A stretch of DNA of 64,000 nucleotides from NCBI GenBank assembly GCA_023053685.1, contig JALIGW010000003.1, forward strand, positions 138,567,126 through 138,631,125, in the 5' to 3' direction. Within the stretch, counting starts at the first letter, position 1; every line of letters begins with the position of its first letter. Under the pieces are notes generated by a model, which was not told where the DNA came from, did not search any database, and was given only the letters and a program-made list of their open reading frames with translations. The position numbers and the translations under genes are program-made. Positions 46,516 through 58,904 of this stretch are shown piece after piece. The DNA is from Diadophis punctatus similis (taxonomy: Eukaryota > Chordata > Lepidosauria > Squamata > Dipsadidae).

Positions 46516-48626
46516 TACCTCAGATATTTTCGCATCTTCTCATCTAGACCAGTTGTCCCCTTGAGTTAGTGAGCTTCTTCATTCATCACTAAAAATCCTT
46601 TTCATGTAAAAGTCCAGCTGTAGCCATGACTATCCTCCTTACTTGACATTCAGCCTCCCTCATCCTTGAGCCAGTCACAGTCACAGTCTACCGTCTACCT
46701 CCATCTACATGCAATGCAGGGCTTCTTTTCAAAGCCTTGCATGACTCAGCCTTTTATATTTCCAACTCCTTGTCCTCTTCTTCTCTATTAGTCATGCCAG
46801 CTTCATCCGCCCACTTGACCGATTTGGGCACAAATGACGTCTCTGAAATTTTTCCATACATTTATTTGGGTTGGGGGGAAGCTAATCTGCTTCAGACGCG
46901 TAAAAAAAGTTTGTATCATCTGTCATGTTTATAAAATTGATTTGAGCCTGATTGAGCCTCTCAGAGGAAGTGTACCTCATACTGACTCAGGAATGAATGC
47001 TACAATGAGTCTAAATTGTGTGAATGCCTTATATACTCACATATTTTTTGACTCCATCAAATGTTTTTTTTCCAAATGTGTTTAAACATCTATGTGTGTT
47101 GAATGGGAATTAGATATATCTTCTTGCAATGTATAAGATTTTTAAAGCAACATTAGTAGCTATCCCCTGTTAGGCTTTTAATAAAATGTTTTTAAAAGAT
47201 GTTCATTTTTATTCAATTTTTGGAAATATACAGAGGCTTTTACAAACTTCAACCACAGTGGATGGCAGTTGTCTCTATTCACTGTTGCCATTCAGGCTAG
47301 AAAAGAGCTTACTTTATTGGTTTACAGCATCAATAAAAAAAAATTCATCAAAGAAACCTATGATGGAATTCTTTCACAGAATTAATATTGCTTTAGTACT
47401 ACCGGATTGGCATTGCCAGTAGAATTCTTCCACTGATCATCCACAATTCTTGTTGGGTGGTCTGTCCTGATATCAGGTATTCAGACAGATATTGTTTTTG
47501 AACATGATTAATAGAACTTAAGAGTTAAAAAGAAAACATGTCATTACACAAAGATGTACTTAACCTTAGTCACTCCATTGGCAACCTGGGTTGAAGTGAG
47601 TTTTGAATACCTGACCAAACAATTAGTTTTAGAGTAAACATTTCATTCAAGGGGAGCTTTACACATTTAAGATAGGATTTATTTCAGTTTCTCTCACTGT
47701 TTTTCTTCAGAAAACCTCACCCAGCCATAATTTTCAGAGCCAACAAATCATCCAGTTACTTCCTAGATTGGTGATGTCAAAAGAAATCAAAATATCCCAC
47801 TAAAAACAGCTGGAAAAGTATGGGTGAAGCTCATAGCCTTTTTCCATACACACTACAAGATTTAGCCCAACTGCTAATTCAGGGTAAGCTAGATAATTTC
47901 ATAACTTTGGAGTGGAACAATTAGAATGGCAACAGATCAAAGTCTTAGCCTAGACTCAATGAGTTAATTATTAATACAAGAATAGAAGAGGCCAAGTTCA
48001 ACGAAAGCGTGTTCCTATCTAGCCTGACATCTCACTGAAGCAAATGATGGGAGGCAGAAATCTTCCTGGGGGTGGGGGGCAAACTTGACAAAACTATAAC
48101 AACCTTCCTAACATCCTACAAACCCAGCAATTAGAAACAGCTAAACTGTACACTGCGCTTGTAAGGAGGCTTTCTTTATTGTCAGGCTAGGCTTAGGACA
48201 TCAGAAAAGTGAGAGATTATTTTTCAAAAGGCTTTTGCAAGTTTCTTTTTTAATTTTTAAATTGGAGTATCACACTTTCTGCATTGGTTCGGTACACTTC
48301 TAGAGACTCGTTGCTAGCAATTGGGATCATGTCTGCTTACTTCGCTTCTTCATCACAGCTATTTCTGTCTTAAAAGAGGTGGAGGGGGGAATCTTACAGA
48401 AAGAAATTGTGAGGAGAGCCTTGAAGAATTCTAGCAGAACTTAGAAGAGTTAATGTCCTCCAAAAGGATCTACAATCCTTTAAGAAGAAGCTCCAGGAAC
48501 ATTGATGCTTTGTTATTATAGGAGCCTATGGACTTTAAACAAAAATTAATTTCCAAGGTTCAATTTGATCAGTTGCTTCTCAAATCTGAATAGAACAAGC
48601 CTAGAAAACCTACAGGTTTTTCTCTG
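46516..48626. other. No recognisable feature
   Basis: 2.1 kb, the longest repeat-poor stretch of this half. No exon recognised. Confidence 0.45.
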
Positions 48627-49255
48627 ATGAAACTGCTGAATTATCTGCTGCTGATACAGTTCTACAGAGGAATTATTGAGTCTGTCATCTGCACCTCTAT
48701 AACTGTCTGGTTCAGTTCTGCAACCCAACAAGACAGACAGAGACTTCAGAGGATAATCAGAACTGCAGAAAAAACAATTACTGCCAACCTGCCTTCCATT
48801 GAGGACCTGTATTCTGCACGAGTCAAAAAGAGGGCTGTGAAAATATTTACTGACCCCTCGCATCCTGGACATAAATTATTTCGACGCTATAGAGCACTGC
48901 ACACCAAGACAACTAGACACAAGAACAGTTTTTTCCCAAACGCCATCACTCTGCTAAACAAATAAGTCCCTCACCACTGTCAAACTATTCACTAAGGCTG
49001 CGTTACTATTACTATTAGTCTTCTCATTGTTCCTATCACCCATCTCCTCCCACTTATAACTTGCTGCTTGTCGATATTGATTGTTTCCTGATTGTTTATT
49101 TGTACCCCATGACAATTATTAAGTGTTCTACCTCATGATTCTTGACAAATGTATCTTTTCTTTTATGTACACTGAGAGCATATGCACCAAAGACAAATTG
49201 CTTGTGTGTCCAATCACACTTGGCCAATAAAGAATTCTATTCTATTCTATCTTAA
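48627..49255 (+). mobile_element. CR1 (snake L3-type) LINE, open RT C-terminus
   Basis: A 112-codon open frame contains FYRGIIESVICTSITVWF, RQRLQRIIRTAEKTI, NLPSIEDLYSARVKKRAVKI and DPSHPGHKLFRRYRALHTKT to NSFFPNAITLLNK, stop at 48963. This is the standard C-terminal domain of CR1/L2-like RTs. The 3' UTR follows to GGCCAATAAAGAATTCTATT and a short AATAG-complement tail. 5'-truncated just upstream of the thumb domain. Confidence 0.92.
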
Positions 49256-50214
49256 ACGTTTCAAACTGCTTTTTTTTTTTGGCACCAGGCTAACCTGGAT
49301 TCTGTTTGGGGAAGATATTTTCTATCATAGTTACACTAGTTTATGCAGCAGGATTATTTTTCAAAGCACTATTACTGACCCGAATGCCATTGGAAACTTG
49401 GGGTGTGACAATGGGCTGTTTGGATGCTTCTTAATTGTACATAAGTTGCTGCTTGGCAGGGCAGCTGTCTGGCTCAAGGGAACTGCCTAGAGGCATGGGA
49501 GTTTGCACATCTGTCAAGTACATTAGCAATCCAAATGCAACATCAGTGCTCAGAGACATTGTAGGCATTTTCTGACACTCCCTCTGGGATCCTGGATCCA
49601 TAAACCAATGCATGGATTACAATGACAGATAGTTAAAGCACTTTCATGGATGACATGTAATCTTGCTCTATTATTGCTCCTGTCGTGTATGTGTAAAGTG
49701 GTATCCATTTTTTAATCCACATGTTACTATATATGATGGGAGGTGGGGAGAGAGAGAGAGAATCTATTGCAGATATTATGTATTATAACAAAGAAGATTT
49801 CTCAGAAATGTAAAAATAAAATATATTAGGTTGACTCAACACTCTTGTGTTAATACTTGGTCATACTGGCTGGAAATTAGGAATGTTTGAAGTCCAAAAA
49901 TCTGGAGGATTCCTTGGTGAGTAAAGATGTTGTGTGTGTGTTTGTGGGTACATGGGTGTATGCAATATCTGGATATCATTTACCATTTTTAACTTGGTTG
50001 CTAGTCTTGATTATAGCCAATGTGAAGTTCTTTTAAATATATCCAGACTTAATCATACTGAGTAATGACACCATCAGATCAGATGGAAATTGTTAATCCT
50101 TTTGAACTCAATGGATCTACTCCAAGCATTGCTTAATTTGGATTCAACTTACTAATTGGGACTATAAGATGAAATATTAAAGTAAAGCTGATTAGGTCTT
50201 TTCAGTTCTAAAAT
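49256..50214. other. No recognisable feature
   Basis: Unique-looking, with a GA run near 49755. Confidence 0.4.
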
Positions 50215-50253
50215 GTCACCCCAAGCAGCTCGATGGATGGCATATAAATTTAA

Positions 50254-50288
<35 letters not shown>

Positions 50289-50325
50289 ACAAACAAACAA
50301 ATAAATAAATAAATAAATAAATAAA
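50215..50325 (+). mobile_element. CR1-type LINE 3' end with (AAAT)n/(AAAC)n tail
   Basis: GTCACCCCAAGCAGCTCGAT, GGCATATAAATTTAAT and about 75 bp of AAAT/AAAC units. Confidence 0.75.
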
Positions 50326-50329
50326 TTCT

Positions 50330-51073
50330 GATGCCCCTTGTATAAGTCTTAAGAAGATAAGCAAGAACACTTGTCTGCTTCTTTATTTCTACAGGATAAT
50401 TAATAAATTTAGGTGAAATATAGTTTGGGCACATGATGAAAGATGAGATAAAAGGTCAATAGAAGATCATTCTAGTTGTGATTTGTGCAATAAAAATAAA
50501 TTATTGTGTATCTTTTAGGAACTAGACAATCTTGTAGGTTGCATACATTTTGTATGCAAACTTCAGGTGCTATCAGAAATTAAGTTGGAGGAAGCTACAA
50601 CAAAAATTACTAAATTGTTTTTAAAATAGCACCTAAGCACCTGGAATTTTCTTGTCTGATGGCTATGTGTAAGCCATCTTCTGTTATCTCAATGAATGCT
50701 GATAATGTGTTCCATTTATGCAGTCAGTTTTAAAAAGTCCACTCATGACTCCAGAAAGAATGCTCACTTCCTACAGTAATACTGGCTGGAAGAACGTACT
50801 TCTCGTTTCAATGCATTCTGTTATGTACAGTCTGCTCAGTCTGCTCTGTACTTTTAGATTAAGTTCAGTTCTGATGTATGTTTTCTCCGTGGTAGGGCCT
50901 AGATTACAAACCAAATTGTCACTGGAGTCAAAACAAGTCCATTCCTTAACCACACTGCAGCTGATAGTTTCAGAAGACTGACAGGAAAAACTAGATAGTG
51001 GTGTCTACCTCTTTGCCTTACATATATGGTATATAGAACCCTATATGATTTTATGTTCTCGTGTAATGGTTAG
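50330..51073. other. No recognisable feature
   Basis: Unique-looking sequence. Confidence 0.4.
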
Positions 51074-51081
51074 GTATGTAG

Positions 51082-51314
51082 CAGGGATGAAATTCAGCAG
51101 GTTCTGGAGAACCAGTAGTGGAAATTTTGAGTAGTTTGGAGAACCGGCAAATACCACCTCTGGCTGGCCCCAGAGTGGGGTGGGAATGGAGTTTTTGCAG
51201 TATTCTTCCCCCAGGAGTGGGTGGGAATAGAGATTTTGCAGTATCCTTTCCCTGTCATGCCCACCAAGCCACGCCCACAGAACCGGTAGGGAAAAATGTT
51301 GAATTTCACCCCTG
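51082..51314 (-). mobile_element. hAT-like MITE, relative of 46140, inverted
   Basis: 233 bp, ends CAGGGATGAAATTCA / TTGAATTTCACCCCTG, perfect 8-bp duplication GTATGTAG (51074-51081, 51315-51322). Right part GCCACGCCCACAGAACCGGT is the complement of the left part of 46140. Confidence 0.92.
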
Positions 51315-51322
51315 GTATGTAG

Positions 51323-52167
51323 TGCAGATTTAAGCAAGCACTTATTTGAGTCAGTAAAGGATTGTGCTCAGGTTCTGCCTTGTCCTTGCTAAGACACCTG
51401 TGTAGAGTGGGATGATGGTCTGACTTTCAATGCAGTTAACCTTGAAAAACAGATCCAGTATCTTTAACTTTGAGATTGAGTCTCATCACCACCTGGTACT
51501 CCTAACGTTGATAGCTTCGTGCTTGGCAGGACTCCTCAACCTTGAACCTTGATGGTCTCATTCCTGGCAGGAAGGCAAAGCATTGCAAGATAAGGGAAAG
51601 ACTTGGTAAAATCCAGTAAAATGAGATCATTAAAAAGCAACTGAGCTCAATTATACTTCAGGGCCTCTATAAGGATATCATAAAGTCCTGTGGGATCCCT
51701 ACAGACCTAGCTGGGGGTGGTGGTACTGCAGATTTGCTGGCTTTGAAGGGATCTGCCTACTGTCTTCTGACAGGGGCTTCCCAACCGACAGAAAGACCAT
51801 ACAGTCTTTCTTTGTCTTTTCTATGTTTTTAATATTCTTTTATTGCTGTCTCATCTTATATTGTTGCTGTTTTCAATAAAGCCTTATGCCTTCATATAGT
51901 ACTGTATGATAATTGCTTCAGAATCCAAAGGCACTTGCAATCCAAACCTACCAGGATAGGGATAGAGCAATATAGGTGCTTGTAAAATGTATGTATCATT
52001 TTTATGCTGTCTTTTTAAATGCCCAGGGCTATTGAGGATGGCATATACCGTAGATGCTATACATAATCTATAATATGCTAATTATTTTGAAAAGGATGGC
52101 CAGTTGGTAAATGGCAGGCTACTAAGTAGTGATTTTCTACTGGCACAACTTCAGAATACCAGATTGC
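51323..52167. other. No recognisable feature
   Basis: Unique-looking sequence. Confidence 0.4.
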
Positions 52168-52175
52168 TGGTGTGA

Positions 52176-52515
52176 CAGGGGTGGGTTCCTCCCGGTTCAG
52201 ACCGGTTCCCCCGAACTAGTAGCAACCCACTGGTGACATCATGATGACATCACCGAACTGGATCGGTCGGTGCCAATCTGTGGGTGCCGCCATCTTTTTT
52301 ATTATTATTATTTTTAAAAAAATATTTTTTTTTCCTTCTGAGCATGCTCAGAAGCTGAGTTCCGGCACTGTGCATGCTGTCGCCATCTTTTTTTCTGCTT
52401 AGTTTTTCCCCCCGGATTTTTCATTATTGTACATGCGCGCGCCCACAAGGCACGCCCATGGGGCGAGAAAGAGAGGGAGTGAACCGGCAGCGAGGTAAGT
52501 TGGAACTCACCCCTG
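52176..52515 (-). mobile_element. hAT-like MITE, CAGGGGTGGGTTC family, inverted
   Basis: 340 bp, ends CAGGGGTGGGTTCC / GGAACTCACCCCTG, duplication TGGTGTGA / TGGTATGA (7 of 8). Two CGCCATCTTTTTT motifs (YY1-like on the minus strand). GCGAGGTAAGTTGG near the right end. Confidence 0.9.
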
Positions 52516-52869
52516 TGGTATGAGTATAAGTTTATTTGCTGTTCCAATTAAAAAAAACAGATATTGTTTTAAAATGCAGTTTGGGGAGGGGGATTGGCCA
52601 ATAGATAGGAAGGAAGTATTTAGGCATCCAGGCATATGATTCAGAAGCAGCGATGTTTAGTGCTGTCACACATCTGAATAAGTTGTATTTGTAACTAAAT
52701 AGTTAGTACGTAAGTACTGAATCCCAGGGTTGAACCTGCACTCGGTTTTCCAAAAGTCCACAAATCTACATAAGGACCTTGTTTTCTCTTATATGCTTCT
52801 GCCACATCCCAGAGACTGGTATACATCTGGAGACCTCTTACAATAGACTGATGGGTTGACTCTGCTTGA

Positions 52870-52885
52870 AAAAGAGCTTACTTAC

Positions 52886-52920
<35 letters not shown>

Positions 52921-53180
52921 CTTACTTACTTACTTACTTACATATTTCCACCTTTATTATTTTTACAAATAACTCAAGGTGGTGAACAGATCCAACATAT
53001 CTCCCTCCTCCTATTTTCCCCATGACAACCACCCTTTGAGGTGAGTTGGGCTGAGAGAGAGAGTGACTGGCCCAAAGACATCCAGCTGGCTTTTATGGCT
53101 GAGTTGGGACTTGAACTCATAGTTTCCCTCTTTCTAGTCTGGGGCCTTAAACACTAGACCAAACTGCCTCTCAAAGCTTG
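52870..53180 (-). mobile_element. MIR-like SINE with CR1-like tail, near full length
   Basis: Reverse complement: GGCAGTTTGGTCTAGTGTTT (A box), GAGTTCAAGTCCCAACTCAG (B box), TTGGGCCAGTCACTCTCTCT, CCCAACTCACCTCAAAGGGT, ACCACCTTGAGTTATTTGTA and a (TAAG)/(TAAA)n tail (52879-52941). The family is widespread in squamates. Confidence 0.88.
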
Positions 53181-53226
53181 CCCTGAATGCTTATCTGCCC
53201 TCTATGTCGACTTGCTTGCTGTAGTC

Positions 53227-53940
53227 CAGGGGCAGGGGTAGGTTCCACTTACCTTCGCCACCAGTTCGCATCACAACATTTTGCGTGCGCGCACGTTCCC
53301 CCCATGCAATTTCACTTCTGCGCATGCTCAGTAGCAGGATTCAGCCTGAAACACAGCTGAGGAGCTGATCAGCTGTGTTTTGGGTGAAGAAATAAAGGTG
53401 AGTATTAACCCAGGGGTGGGCAGGAGGGCTCTTTTTCAAGCCGCTGAAGAGGAGAGGCCATACAAACACGCAAAAATTCACCAAAAATTCCCAAAAAAAG
53501 TTGGCGGCACCCACAGACCGGCACCGACTGAACCGGATCCATGACACCATCGTGACATCACCAGCAGGTTGCTAACGGGTCGGGTGATCTGGTCCAAACC
53601 AGGAGGAACCCACCCCTGTCCAGGGGTGTCAAACTCAATTTCATTGAGGGCCGCATAAGGGTTGTGTTTGAGGGCCGGGGTGGACATGGCCAGGGCCAGC
53701 TTGACATCACTCGTATCGGGGGTGCCTGTGGCCCAAGTGCTCTGCCAGAGAAAACGTTTTCAGCTGAGACGGCCTCCTGCAACCCTCTGCCAGCAAAAGC
53801 GGAGCTCGGGAGGGCCGGGTTTTCGCTGCCAGAGGCATCGCGGGCCGGTCCTTTGCTATTTCCAGGGCAGCCCTGCGGGCCAGATCTAAGCACCCCACGG
53901 GCTGGATCTGGGGCCCCGGGCCTTGAGTTTGACACCCCTG
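53227..53940 (+). mobile_element. hAT-like MITE, CAGGGGTGTCAAAC family, split by another MITE
   Basis: 5' CAGGGG (53227-53232) continues at 53627 as TGTCAAACTCAATTTCATTG. Ends GTTTGACACCCCTG at 53940. About 320 bp without the insert. Flanks share TAGTC on both sides rather than a clean 8 bp (left CTGTAGTC, right TAGTCCAT). Confidence 0.85.
53233..53618 (+). mobile_element. hAT-like MITE nested in the previous one
   Basis: 386 bp, ends CAGGGGTAGGTTCC / GGAACCCACCCCTG, perfect 8-bp duplication TCCAGGGG (53225-53232, 53619-53626) made from the host element's own terminus. Confidence 0.94.
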
Positions 53941-53945
53941 TAGTC

Positions 53946-54650
53946 CATTCCAGAATAAGGATACTCTAGATACAGTAGCTGAATTCAGCAGTGACCTCAA
54001 TTCTAGATTATTGTAATAAATTAGAGTTAAGGGCTGCCTTTGAAAACAGCACCAGAAATTGCTGCTATGCCAGAATGAGGAATGCTGACAGCAGTGAGGA
54101 GCATTAACTAGGGACAATAACTCATCTGTTTTAAAAAGAATTGTACTAGCAGCCAACAGTATTCCAGTCCAGGTATAAGGCGAGGAATTTAAAATGATTT
54201 GGGGATATTGATATTTCAAGAGGATCCTGTATGTATGTTTGTCTGTGTGGCTGTACTTAGTAAAGCACAAAGAACTTCCTCAGCTGAAAGATCTTGATTA
54301 TTAAATGTCTCTTGCCAAGATACTAGGGATGACCTTGACTTTAGCTTTCCTTGGAAGATCTAAGCTTTGAGATCTTACTGACAGTGATTTTACTCGCTAA
54401 ATCTTATTACAATTTTATATATTTTGTGTTTAGTCTTCACAATTTTGGGAGGGTGTTATTGTTCTGATATGGTTGTGCTTTGAGTGTTTTATTGTTCTAG
54501 AATTGTTGCATTGCTTTTCCTGGTGGTTCATTGCTACCTGTTTAGGATAATGTACCTGATTATCATAAAGTAGGTATTAAGCATTGAAATAAATGAATGA
54601 GCAAACAAACAAACAGGAGAAGCTACTTCAGCTAATAACTATTGTTTAGG
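53946..54650. other. No recognisable feature
   Basis: Unique-looking; short (AAAC) run near 54603. Confidence 0.4.
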
Positions 54651-54652
54651 TA

Positions 54653-54905
54653 GGAGCCGTGGTGTCACAGTGGATAGAGTGCAGTACTGCAGGCTACTTC
54701 TGCTGACTGCCAGCTGCCTGATATTTGGCAGATCGAATCTCACCAGGCTCAGGGTTGACTCAGCCTTCCATCCTTCCGAGGTGGGTAAAATGAGGACCCA
54801 GATTGTTGGGGGCAATATGCTGACTCTGTAAAACTGCTCAGAGAGGGCTGTAAAGCACTGTAAAGCTGTATATAAGTCTAAGTGCAATTGCTATTGCTAT
54901 TGTTA
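54653..54905 (+). mobile_element. tRNA-derived SINE, ATTGCT-tail subfamily
   Basis: GAGCCGTGGTGTCACAGTGG head, CAGATCGAATCTCACCAGGC (B-box-like), body CCTTCCATCCTTCCGAGGTG, end (TTGCTA)n. Confidence 0.92.
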
Positions 54906-56041
54906 CTTTTGTGCAGTCCTCTCTTCCTCTTTAAAAACGATAGGTACAACTGCAAATGATAAGCAATAACAATCTGCAGTCACAATAGCTGGATTCTTAT
55001 GGGAGATTGTGGTTTCACATTATTCATTCCGTTTATTTTAATTAAGATAATATCAATACTATAAAAGTATCGATGTATTTCTTGGCAAGACAGCTGGGCT
55101 TCCTTGGTATGACTTCATATTTAATTTAAACAAACAAAAGAACAGTTAGCAGTTTTTTTAAATAAAAGCTGAAAGAGATCCCAGGAAATTTAATAACATG
55201 AGCATCTTAGTGAAGAGTCAGGACGATATTGTGTGTTTCTTGCCTTTCAAAAGGGCAGTCTTATTAAAGATGGTAGTATATGTAGTAGCTGAAATTACCA
55301 GGTCAAATATTCTTCCTGCTCCTTCTACAGGGCAGCATCTGCCCATCAGTCTCGGAGCCACGGTTGACTGGGTGCATCTGACGCCAGATCCTCAAGGAAG
55401 TTATTTTGGTCCACAGCGGGATGCCAACAGCTTGTTACCTTTTGCTTGTTTCTATCTGGAACTCTCAAAAGTGAGCGAGCAAAGACAACAACAATAAAAA
55501 GCATGAAAGAGCATCTTCTGTAGTCTTTTCTCTCAAAAACCAAATAAAAGTTGGTCTCCACGGGTATAAAACTGTCCGCAGAACTCTTTGTACAAGCCTC
55601 CCTGGAATTCTTCCTCATATTCCAGAAAATTTAAAATAAACTCACTATTGCTAAGTGTTGGAAGAGTCAAGGAAAGGTGTCATTATATAGAGCTGAGTGC
55701 TAGAAGGAACCTACACTCTTTTTGTCAAGCTACCATGGCAGAATATTTGCCACCTTTTGTATAAATAAGCTTCTTTACCCAGAGTTAGATTTAGTTCAAA
55801 TTAGAGTTCCACCTAATACTAAATTAACTTTGCAATAGTGGCGAATATCTGTAGCTCAGGTGTAGGATGAGGGTGAAGGTTCACAGTCATTACATTAACT
55901 CTACCCAACTGAGGTTAGCAATGAAACTGTGGGTCAGCACAAATTGTGAGTCTCTTTGATAAAGCAGAAGAGCTTCAGGGTTGTGGAGCCTGCCCCATTT
56001 CTCCTGCTTAGCCTCTCAGCCCTGGCAGCTGATCCCCAGAC
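54906..56041. other. No recognisable feature
   Basis: Unique-looking. A 99-codon frame (55198-55497) has no recognisable domain. Confidence 0.4.
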
Positions 56042-56043
56042 TA

Positions 56044-56439
56044 TAGGTAGTCCTTGATTTAAAACTGTTCATTTAGTGACCATTCGAGGTTACAACGGCA
56101 CTGAAAAAAAGGGACTTAGGATCGTTTTTCGCACTTATGACCATTGAAGCATCCTCTCAGTCATGCGATCAAAATTCAGGCGTTTGGCAACTGGCTGATA
56201 TTTATGTCGGCTGCAGTGTCCTGGAGTCATGTGAATGCCTTTTGCGACCTTCTGACAAGCCAAGTCAATGGGGAAGCCAGATTCATTTAACAATCATGTG
56301 ACTAACTCATTACTGCAGTGACTCACTTAACAACTGTGGCGAGAACAGTCGTAAAATGGGGCAAAATTCACTTAACAACTGTTATACTTAGCAACAGAAA
56401 TGTGGGGCTCAGTTGTGGTTGTAAGCTGAGGACTACCTG
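56044..56439. mobile_element. Tc1/mariner-type MITE, CAGGTAGTCC family
   Basis: 396 bp, TAGGTAGTCCTTGA / TGAGGACTACCTG ends, TA on both sides. Contains CACTTAACAACTG repeats. Same family as 25347 but a different internal variant. Confidence 0.88.
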
Positions 56440-56458
56440 TAGTTGGGTTGGAATACAT

Positions 56459-56884
56459 CAGTGGTGGGTTCCTGCCGGAGCGGTCTGGTGCGTAACTCTG
56501 GTATGGAGCATCCGATTGCGCAATTTGTGCACGACCGCACCGGAGCCGTCTTCGCCAATCCGTCGCGTGCATCGCCATCTTTTTCTGAGAATTTTTGGGC
56601 GATTTGGCTTCTGTGCATGCGCAGAAGCAAAATCTCACTGAAATCTCACGAGGGGACGCGCGTGCGTGTGAGATTTCAGCGCAATTTTCCTTCTGTGCAT
56701 GCGCGGAAGCAAAATTGCACCGAAATCTCGCACACACACACACACATCCCCTCACGAGATTTCGGTGAGATTTTGCTTCCACGCATGCACAGAAGCAAAA
56801 TCGCGCGAGGGGACATGCGCCCGCTCGAAACATGGAGATGCGCGCGCAGCGCACCAGCATGGGTAAGTGAGCAACCCGCCCCTG
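56459..56884 (-). mobile_element. hAT-like MITE, CAGGGGC(A/G)GGTTGC subfamily, inverted
   Basis: 426 bp, ends CAGTGGTGGGTTCC / GCAACCCGCCCCTG, perfect 8-bp duplication GAATACAT (56451-56458, 56885-56892). Four alternating GCATGCGCAGAAGCAAAAT modules. ATCGCCATCTTTTT at 56571. GGGTAAGTGAG near the right end. Confidence 0.93.
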
Positions 56885-57130
56885 GAATACATAGCAAGAA
56901 AGGGAGAACTGCTGTTTTGCAAGTCCATAAAACAGCCAACAGGCGCTGAGGATGAAAGACTGTGCTTTAAAGCAAGCGAAATCCTCCCATTTTGTCTGTC
57001 ACTGATCAGCTAGTTTTAAATCTGAGCAGCTGATAGGTGAGCCCTGAAGCAGGAGACTGCCAATTCTTCCTCCTGCTTTTGTCATAGATTGTACAGTTTG
57101 CTGCTTTGAGGCTGATCCAAAAATCTAAAC

Positions 57131-57486
57131 CAGGGATGTCAAAATCAAGGCCAGTGGGCTAGATTCAGTCTGCAGGGTGCTTACATCTGGCCCTTGGGGC
57201 TGCCCTGGAAACTGTGAAGGACTGAGCCGCAGTGCCTCTGCCAGCAAAAAGGAGCTCAGGAGGGCCACCCTCATCCCTCCCGAGCTCCGTTTTCACTCGC
57301 AGAGGGTTGCAGGAGGCCGTCGCAGCCGAAAACAGAGCTCAAGAGCCCGTTTTTGTTGGCAGAGCGCTCAGACTACCACAGGCGCCCCTGACATGAGTGA
57401 CATTGAACTGGCCCCACCCATCCCGGCCCCCGAGGTAAAACACAACCCTGATGCGGCTCTCAATGAAATCGAGTTTGACACCCCTG
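57131..57486 (+). mobile_element. hAT-like MITE, CAGGGRTGTCAAA family
   Basis: 356 bp, ends CAGGGATGTCAAAA / GTTTGACACCCCTG, perfect 8-bp duplication ATCTAAAC (57123-57130, 57487-57494). Shares the CGGAGCTC/AGAGCGCTC modules with 38339 and 53227. Confidence 0.93.
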
Positions 57487-57494
57487 ATCTAAAC

Positions 57495-57850
57495 TGAAGA
57501 CTTGGTAGATATAGGAGATTGTGCACAGCATCAGATTTTTCACACTGCCCAAAGATGAACAGCAGCAACGGAATATCATGGCCAGGGCAGGAGGAAGCAT
57601 AGTTGCTGGGCTGATTTCACCCCAGGAGCCTCCAGACTGTGACACCAACTGTGAGCGGTAGATGAAAGAACCAAATTGCATTCAGAGCAGAACTGCTGCA
57701 GTTTGTTGCCTACTTAAAGGGGAAAGCCCCGGCTTAACGCCAGAGCAATTAAGAACAATTTTAAGCTGCCTCAGAGGTGGGTTAAGGTTGAGATGAAGGC
57801 ACTGTTACCAGGACAGGACAGAAGAAATAGGTTGTGTCCTAGTTAGGTAT
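57495..57850. other. No recognisable feature
   Basis: Unique-looking sequence. Confidence 0.4.
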
Positions 57851-58495
57851 ATGTAAAGAACAGCCCTTTATTTCTTTTTTTTATTATTTTTTATTAAGTA
57901 AACATTAAAACATTGGACACAGTGCGACCTTCCTGGCTTTGTCATTTCCATACATATTTTAACGTAATAACAGATACATTTCCTACTCATCATATATTAC
58001 AACTTTGATATTATAAACACAACCCTTATCTCTTATTTGTATATTTATATAAGTATTGTCCAGTTTCAGTTTTACAAATCCTCAATATTTTCTGTTCCGA
58101 CTCCTTTTCCTCATTTCCAACCATTGGTACATTTTGTTCCAGATTTCGTAATATTCCGTCTCACTTTTGTCTTTAAGTTCTAGTGACAGTCTATCCATTT
58201 CTGCACAGACCATTATTTTCTTTATTATCTCTTCTTCAGAGGGGGTAGCTCTCTTTTTCTAATTCTGCGCATACACCAATCTTGCTGCTGTTATAACATG
58301 CAGCATTAAATATATCGATCTTTTACTACATTTCTCTTTTGTAATTCCTAATAGGAATAGTTCTGGCTTCAAATCTATTTTTTGGTCTAACATCTCTTCC
58401 AACCATATTTTTATTTGACGCCAAAATTCCTTGGCTTTTATTATTTTATTTCTCTTTTTTAAAAAAATAAAAAGTTTTTTTATTTTTTCCAACAA
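57851..58495 (-). mobile_element. L1 LINE, ORF2 C-terminus and 3' UTR
   Basis: The minus-strand frame from 58495 reads FWRQIKIWLEEMLDQ, LKPELFLLGITKEKC and MLHVITAARLVYAQN, the L1 ORF2 C-terminal pattern. A TAG at 58259-58261 sits where Trp is usual, and the same frame continues (KKRATPSEEEIIKK, MDRLSLELKDKSETEYYEIW) to a TGA at 58082-58084. The 3' UTR runs to a T-rich run (A tail on the minus strand) at about 57865. Otherwise undamaged in this stretch. Confidence 0.9.
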
Positions 58496-58700
58496 ACATT
58501 ACATATTTTATGCACAAAGTGTTGTCTGGCTCAATCTTACATAGCTTTCCATATACATAATCCATTCCATTATCATTTCTCTGTTTCAATTCCAACCCAT
58601 AATATTCTCCTTACATATTTCTTTATCTTAACTTATTTTTAATACATACATAATATTACTGTTGTATTTATTTATATTATATTTACTTTTTTATTTCTCT
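58470..58700 (-). mobile_element. Second L1-like 3' UTR adjoining the first
   Basis: A new T-rich run at 58450-58495 is followed by AT-rich sequence (CAACAAACATTACATATTTT) like an L1 3' UTR, at the point where the first L1 frame ends upstream. Suggests a nested or adjacent insertion. No coding part. Confidence 0.45.
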
Positions 58701-58904
58701 TTACAGCTTCTAAACAGAGAAGCAGAGAGGACTTAGGCAACGTTATGCATGAATAAGAGGAGATTTGCTTTAAGCTGGATCTCTGTAAATACTGCAGCCT
58801 CCAAATAAGCTTTTTCATTATAAAGTTGTCCATCTTTCTCACAATGTATTTGCACCACTGGATATCGAACAGAATCATATTGTTCTACGGTTCAACTTTT
58901 TCCT

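Noticed and set aside
55198..55497. 99-codon plus-strand frame
   Set aside because: No motif I could recognise; sequence composition is ordinary for intergenic DNA.
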